From Methylococcaceae bacterium (GTDB lineage Bacteria; Pseudomonadota; Gammaproteobacteria; Methylococcales; Methylomonadaceae), in the NCBI GenBank assembly GCA_013140705.1, contig JABFSH010000010.1, positions 1-64,000 on the forward strand: 64,000 nucleotides of DNA. Direction: 5' to 3'. How positions within the stretch are numbered: the first letter of the stretch is position 1; each line of letters starts with the position of its first letter. Under the pieces are notes generated by a model. That model was given only the letters and a program-made list of their open reading frames with translations. It searched no databases and was not told the origin of the DNA. A program made the translations under genes and the position numbers. Below, piece by piece: positions 63,501-64,000 of this stretch.

Positions 63501-64000
63501 GTCGCGCTTTTCTGGAAACTTGAAACTCAGCCAGTTTTCAGTAATGTTTTCATCGTGTTGGGCGACGAAGCTCCAACGTTGCACGACCTCCATGAGGCCT
63601 TGAACAAATTCGGCCGAATCCGTAAGAGCCAGTAGGCCTTCAAATTCCTTTGCTGCCTGTGGATGTGTTGCCAGTTTGCTGCGCAGATCATGCGCAACGG
63701 TATCGGCTGTTTCGTAACCGCTGTCTTTGCCCTTGGCGATAAGTTTGTAATGGGCAGATAGCGATCCAATAGCCGCGCCGACAACAGCAACCCGGTGTTC
63801 AGGATCATTGTCTTGAAGGACAGAAGGGAAACCAGCTGTTTGTAATAAATTAAAACGCTGGTTAATACCCTGGATATCCCAGCCATCAATCGATTGGTCC
63901 TTGAACGTTACATTCAGTTTGGCGACGACTTCATCTTTGTAAGTAAAAATGGTGTTGATTTCATCTTTAATTTTGACACTTTGCGCATTATGTTGCTCGG
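60534..64000 (-). CDS. NfnL/NfnS-like fused FAD and iron-sulfur oxidoreductase (5' end outside the window)
   Basis: At least 1155 residues; the frame is open to the window edge, so the N-terminus is missing (the ATG at 63593 is internal). Order: an unknown N-terminal part, a Cys-rich Fe-S region (CIYCHERDTDSC, MCPGTGHRICNECMKGC), then a GltD/NfnL-type flavoprotein with FAD-binding ALVVGLGPAGY and NADPH-type site (RLPAGVIGGGLTAID). From about 300 residues before the end comes a PyrK/NfnS-like ferredoxin-reductase module (FYPGQFYRVQNF, MLIGGGLGNAVLFSIGKAL) with terminal 2Fe-2S cysteines (MKGICAQCLC, VYSC). The same two modules form the separate subunits of NADH-dependent ferredoxin:NADP oxidoreductase. 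Here they are fused. Electron bifurcation is possible but unproven. Confidence 0.8.
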   Translation of the reverse strand, partial: EQHNAQSVKIKDEINTIFTYKDEVVAKLNVTFKDQSIDGWDIQGINQRFNLLQTAGFPSVLQDNDPEHRVAVVGAAIGSLSAHYKLIAKGKDSGYETADTVAHDLRSKLATHPQAAKEFEGLLALTDSAEFVQGLMEVVQRWSFVAQHDENITENWLSFKFPEKRDFEHLVEHDVIDRGEFTSWMGEQKHRRRRDGFKLTDPRFNERQVLSEVNHCIYCHERDTDSCSKGMRNKKTNTFKVDPLGVTTTGCPLDEKISEMHLVKRNGDNIGALAIIIIDNPMCPGTGHRICNECMKGCIYQKTDPVNIPQIETNVLTDVLFMPYGFEIYSLLTRWNPLNVNRPHMLPYNGKNALVVGLGPAGYTMSHYLLNEGFGVAGIDALKLEPLPVSLTGDDLHLPLPIVDFKELYEDLDKRILSGFGGVAEYGITVRWDKNFLKVIYLTLLRRSTFRAYGGVRFGGTLNIDDAWDMGFDHICIASGAGKPTIINLKNNLIRGIRKASDFLMALQLTGAAKSSSLANLQVRLPAGVIGGGLTAIDTATELMAYYPVQVEKILHRYEALAGVYGEHSVRIRYDREEILILDEFLAHGKAIVAERQRAKSTGELPNFQALVENWGGVTLFYRKGMKDAPAYRQNHEEIHEALQEGIALAEGMSPYKALSDEFGHLCAVEFEKLEQENEHWNNSGKIVTVPIRSLYIAAGTSPNTIYQSEYPDTFEMDKQFFQRHQPEWKEDTLELVPMHDEAAPKLGKPAPLTSYQKDGKYISFYGDNHPVYAGNVVKAMASAKNGYPYIAKLFEKELAKLSPSQQPERNAALKNLFARLDEAFNATIVAINRLTPTIIEVVVKAPMAAKKFYPGQFYRVQNFEAFAPVREGTVLTSEGLALTGAEVDKEKGTISLIALEMGSSSRLCATWKVGDPLVIMGVTGTPTDIPSGQTVMLIGGGLGNAVLFSIGKALRAAGNRVIYFAGYKYKQDIFKIEDIEAASDIIIWSVDKTPDVEAIQPTRPQDLAFVGNILECMVAYAKGELGEQPISLADVDHLIVIGSDRMMAAVKDARYNILKPYLNKVHHAIGSINSPMQCMMKGICAQCLCKHVDAETGKEYFVYSCYNQDQDLDKVDFPHLNARLRQNTVQEKLSNLWLDYLLQKQQPPNQLDA

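Overview
The window reads as chromosome of a gammaproteobacterium, most probably a methanotroph-like member of the Methylococcales. This rests on the type of cytochrome oxidase cluster, the RegBA pair, the kdsD-kdsC-lptCAB-rpoN-hpf-rapZ locus and the many PEP-CTERM/Sel1/FHA proteins. No methane oxidation gene lies in the window, so the assignment is an inference. Base composition is moderately AT-rich. The DUF3987 replication gene of the island looks GC-richer than its surroundings.

Layout. 1-2.4 kb is a scrambled accessory patch: a DUF559 endonuclease gene set in palindromic C-rich repeats, a broken hsdS, an IS200/IS605-like element whose transposase has a premature stop, and a frameshifted hypothetical gene. 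2.5-3.7 kb holds a self-inhibited Fic protein. 4.2-12.9 kb is a cytochrome c oxidase cluster (coxB with two fused cytochrome c domains, coxA, a 32-residue membrane peptide, ctaG, coxC, a DUF2909 gene, surf1, a SCO-like gene). It ends in one reading frame that joins a complete heme A synthase (CtaA) to the NG domain of the SRP receptor FtsY, followed by ftsE and ftsX. 14.8-18.7 kb holds a decayed motA/pomA, a PilZ gene and birA-coaX-SPOR. 18.7-22.3 kb is an ECF sigma / anti-sigma / subtilisin operon and a TorF-like porin. 22.7-26.2 kb holds a truncated HlyD gene, an NfeD/SPFH pair and a desaturase with a damaged N-terminus.

26.27-45.47 kb is a genomic island of about 19.1 kb inserted in a tRNA-Val(GAC) gene, bounded by 90-bp perfect direct repeats. 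Its right part is the mobility module: tyrosine integrase, AlpA-like regulator, prim-pol/DUF3987 protein, a probable origin made of long direct repeats, and small phage-like genes. Its cargo is a seven-gene, one-strand cassette of phosphothreonine signalling: FHA-DUF805, a membrane Ser/Thr kinase with nine Sel1 repeats and a DUF1566 domain, a trypsin-like protease-FHA, a PP2C, a zinc-ribbon FHA protein, a VWA-FHA membrane protein and a membrane PP2C. It also carries a PEP-CTERM-like HAF-repeat protein and a lipoprotein. I regard the cassette as the best candidate for an uncharacterised system, either defence or envelope stress.

45.7-64 kb returns to core chromosome: TPR, CYTH, L,D-transpeptidase, rapZ-hpf-rpoN-lptBAC-kdsCD (minus strand), DUF2780, hslO, msrA, the regB/regA redox two-component pair, and the 3' part of a large NfnL/NfnS-like fused FAD/Fe-S oxidoreductase that runs off the window.
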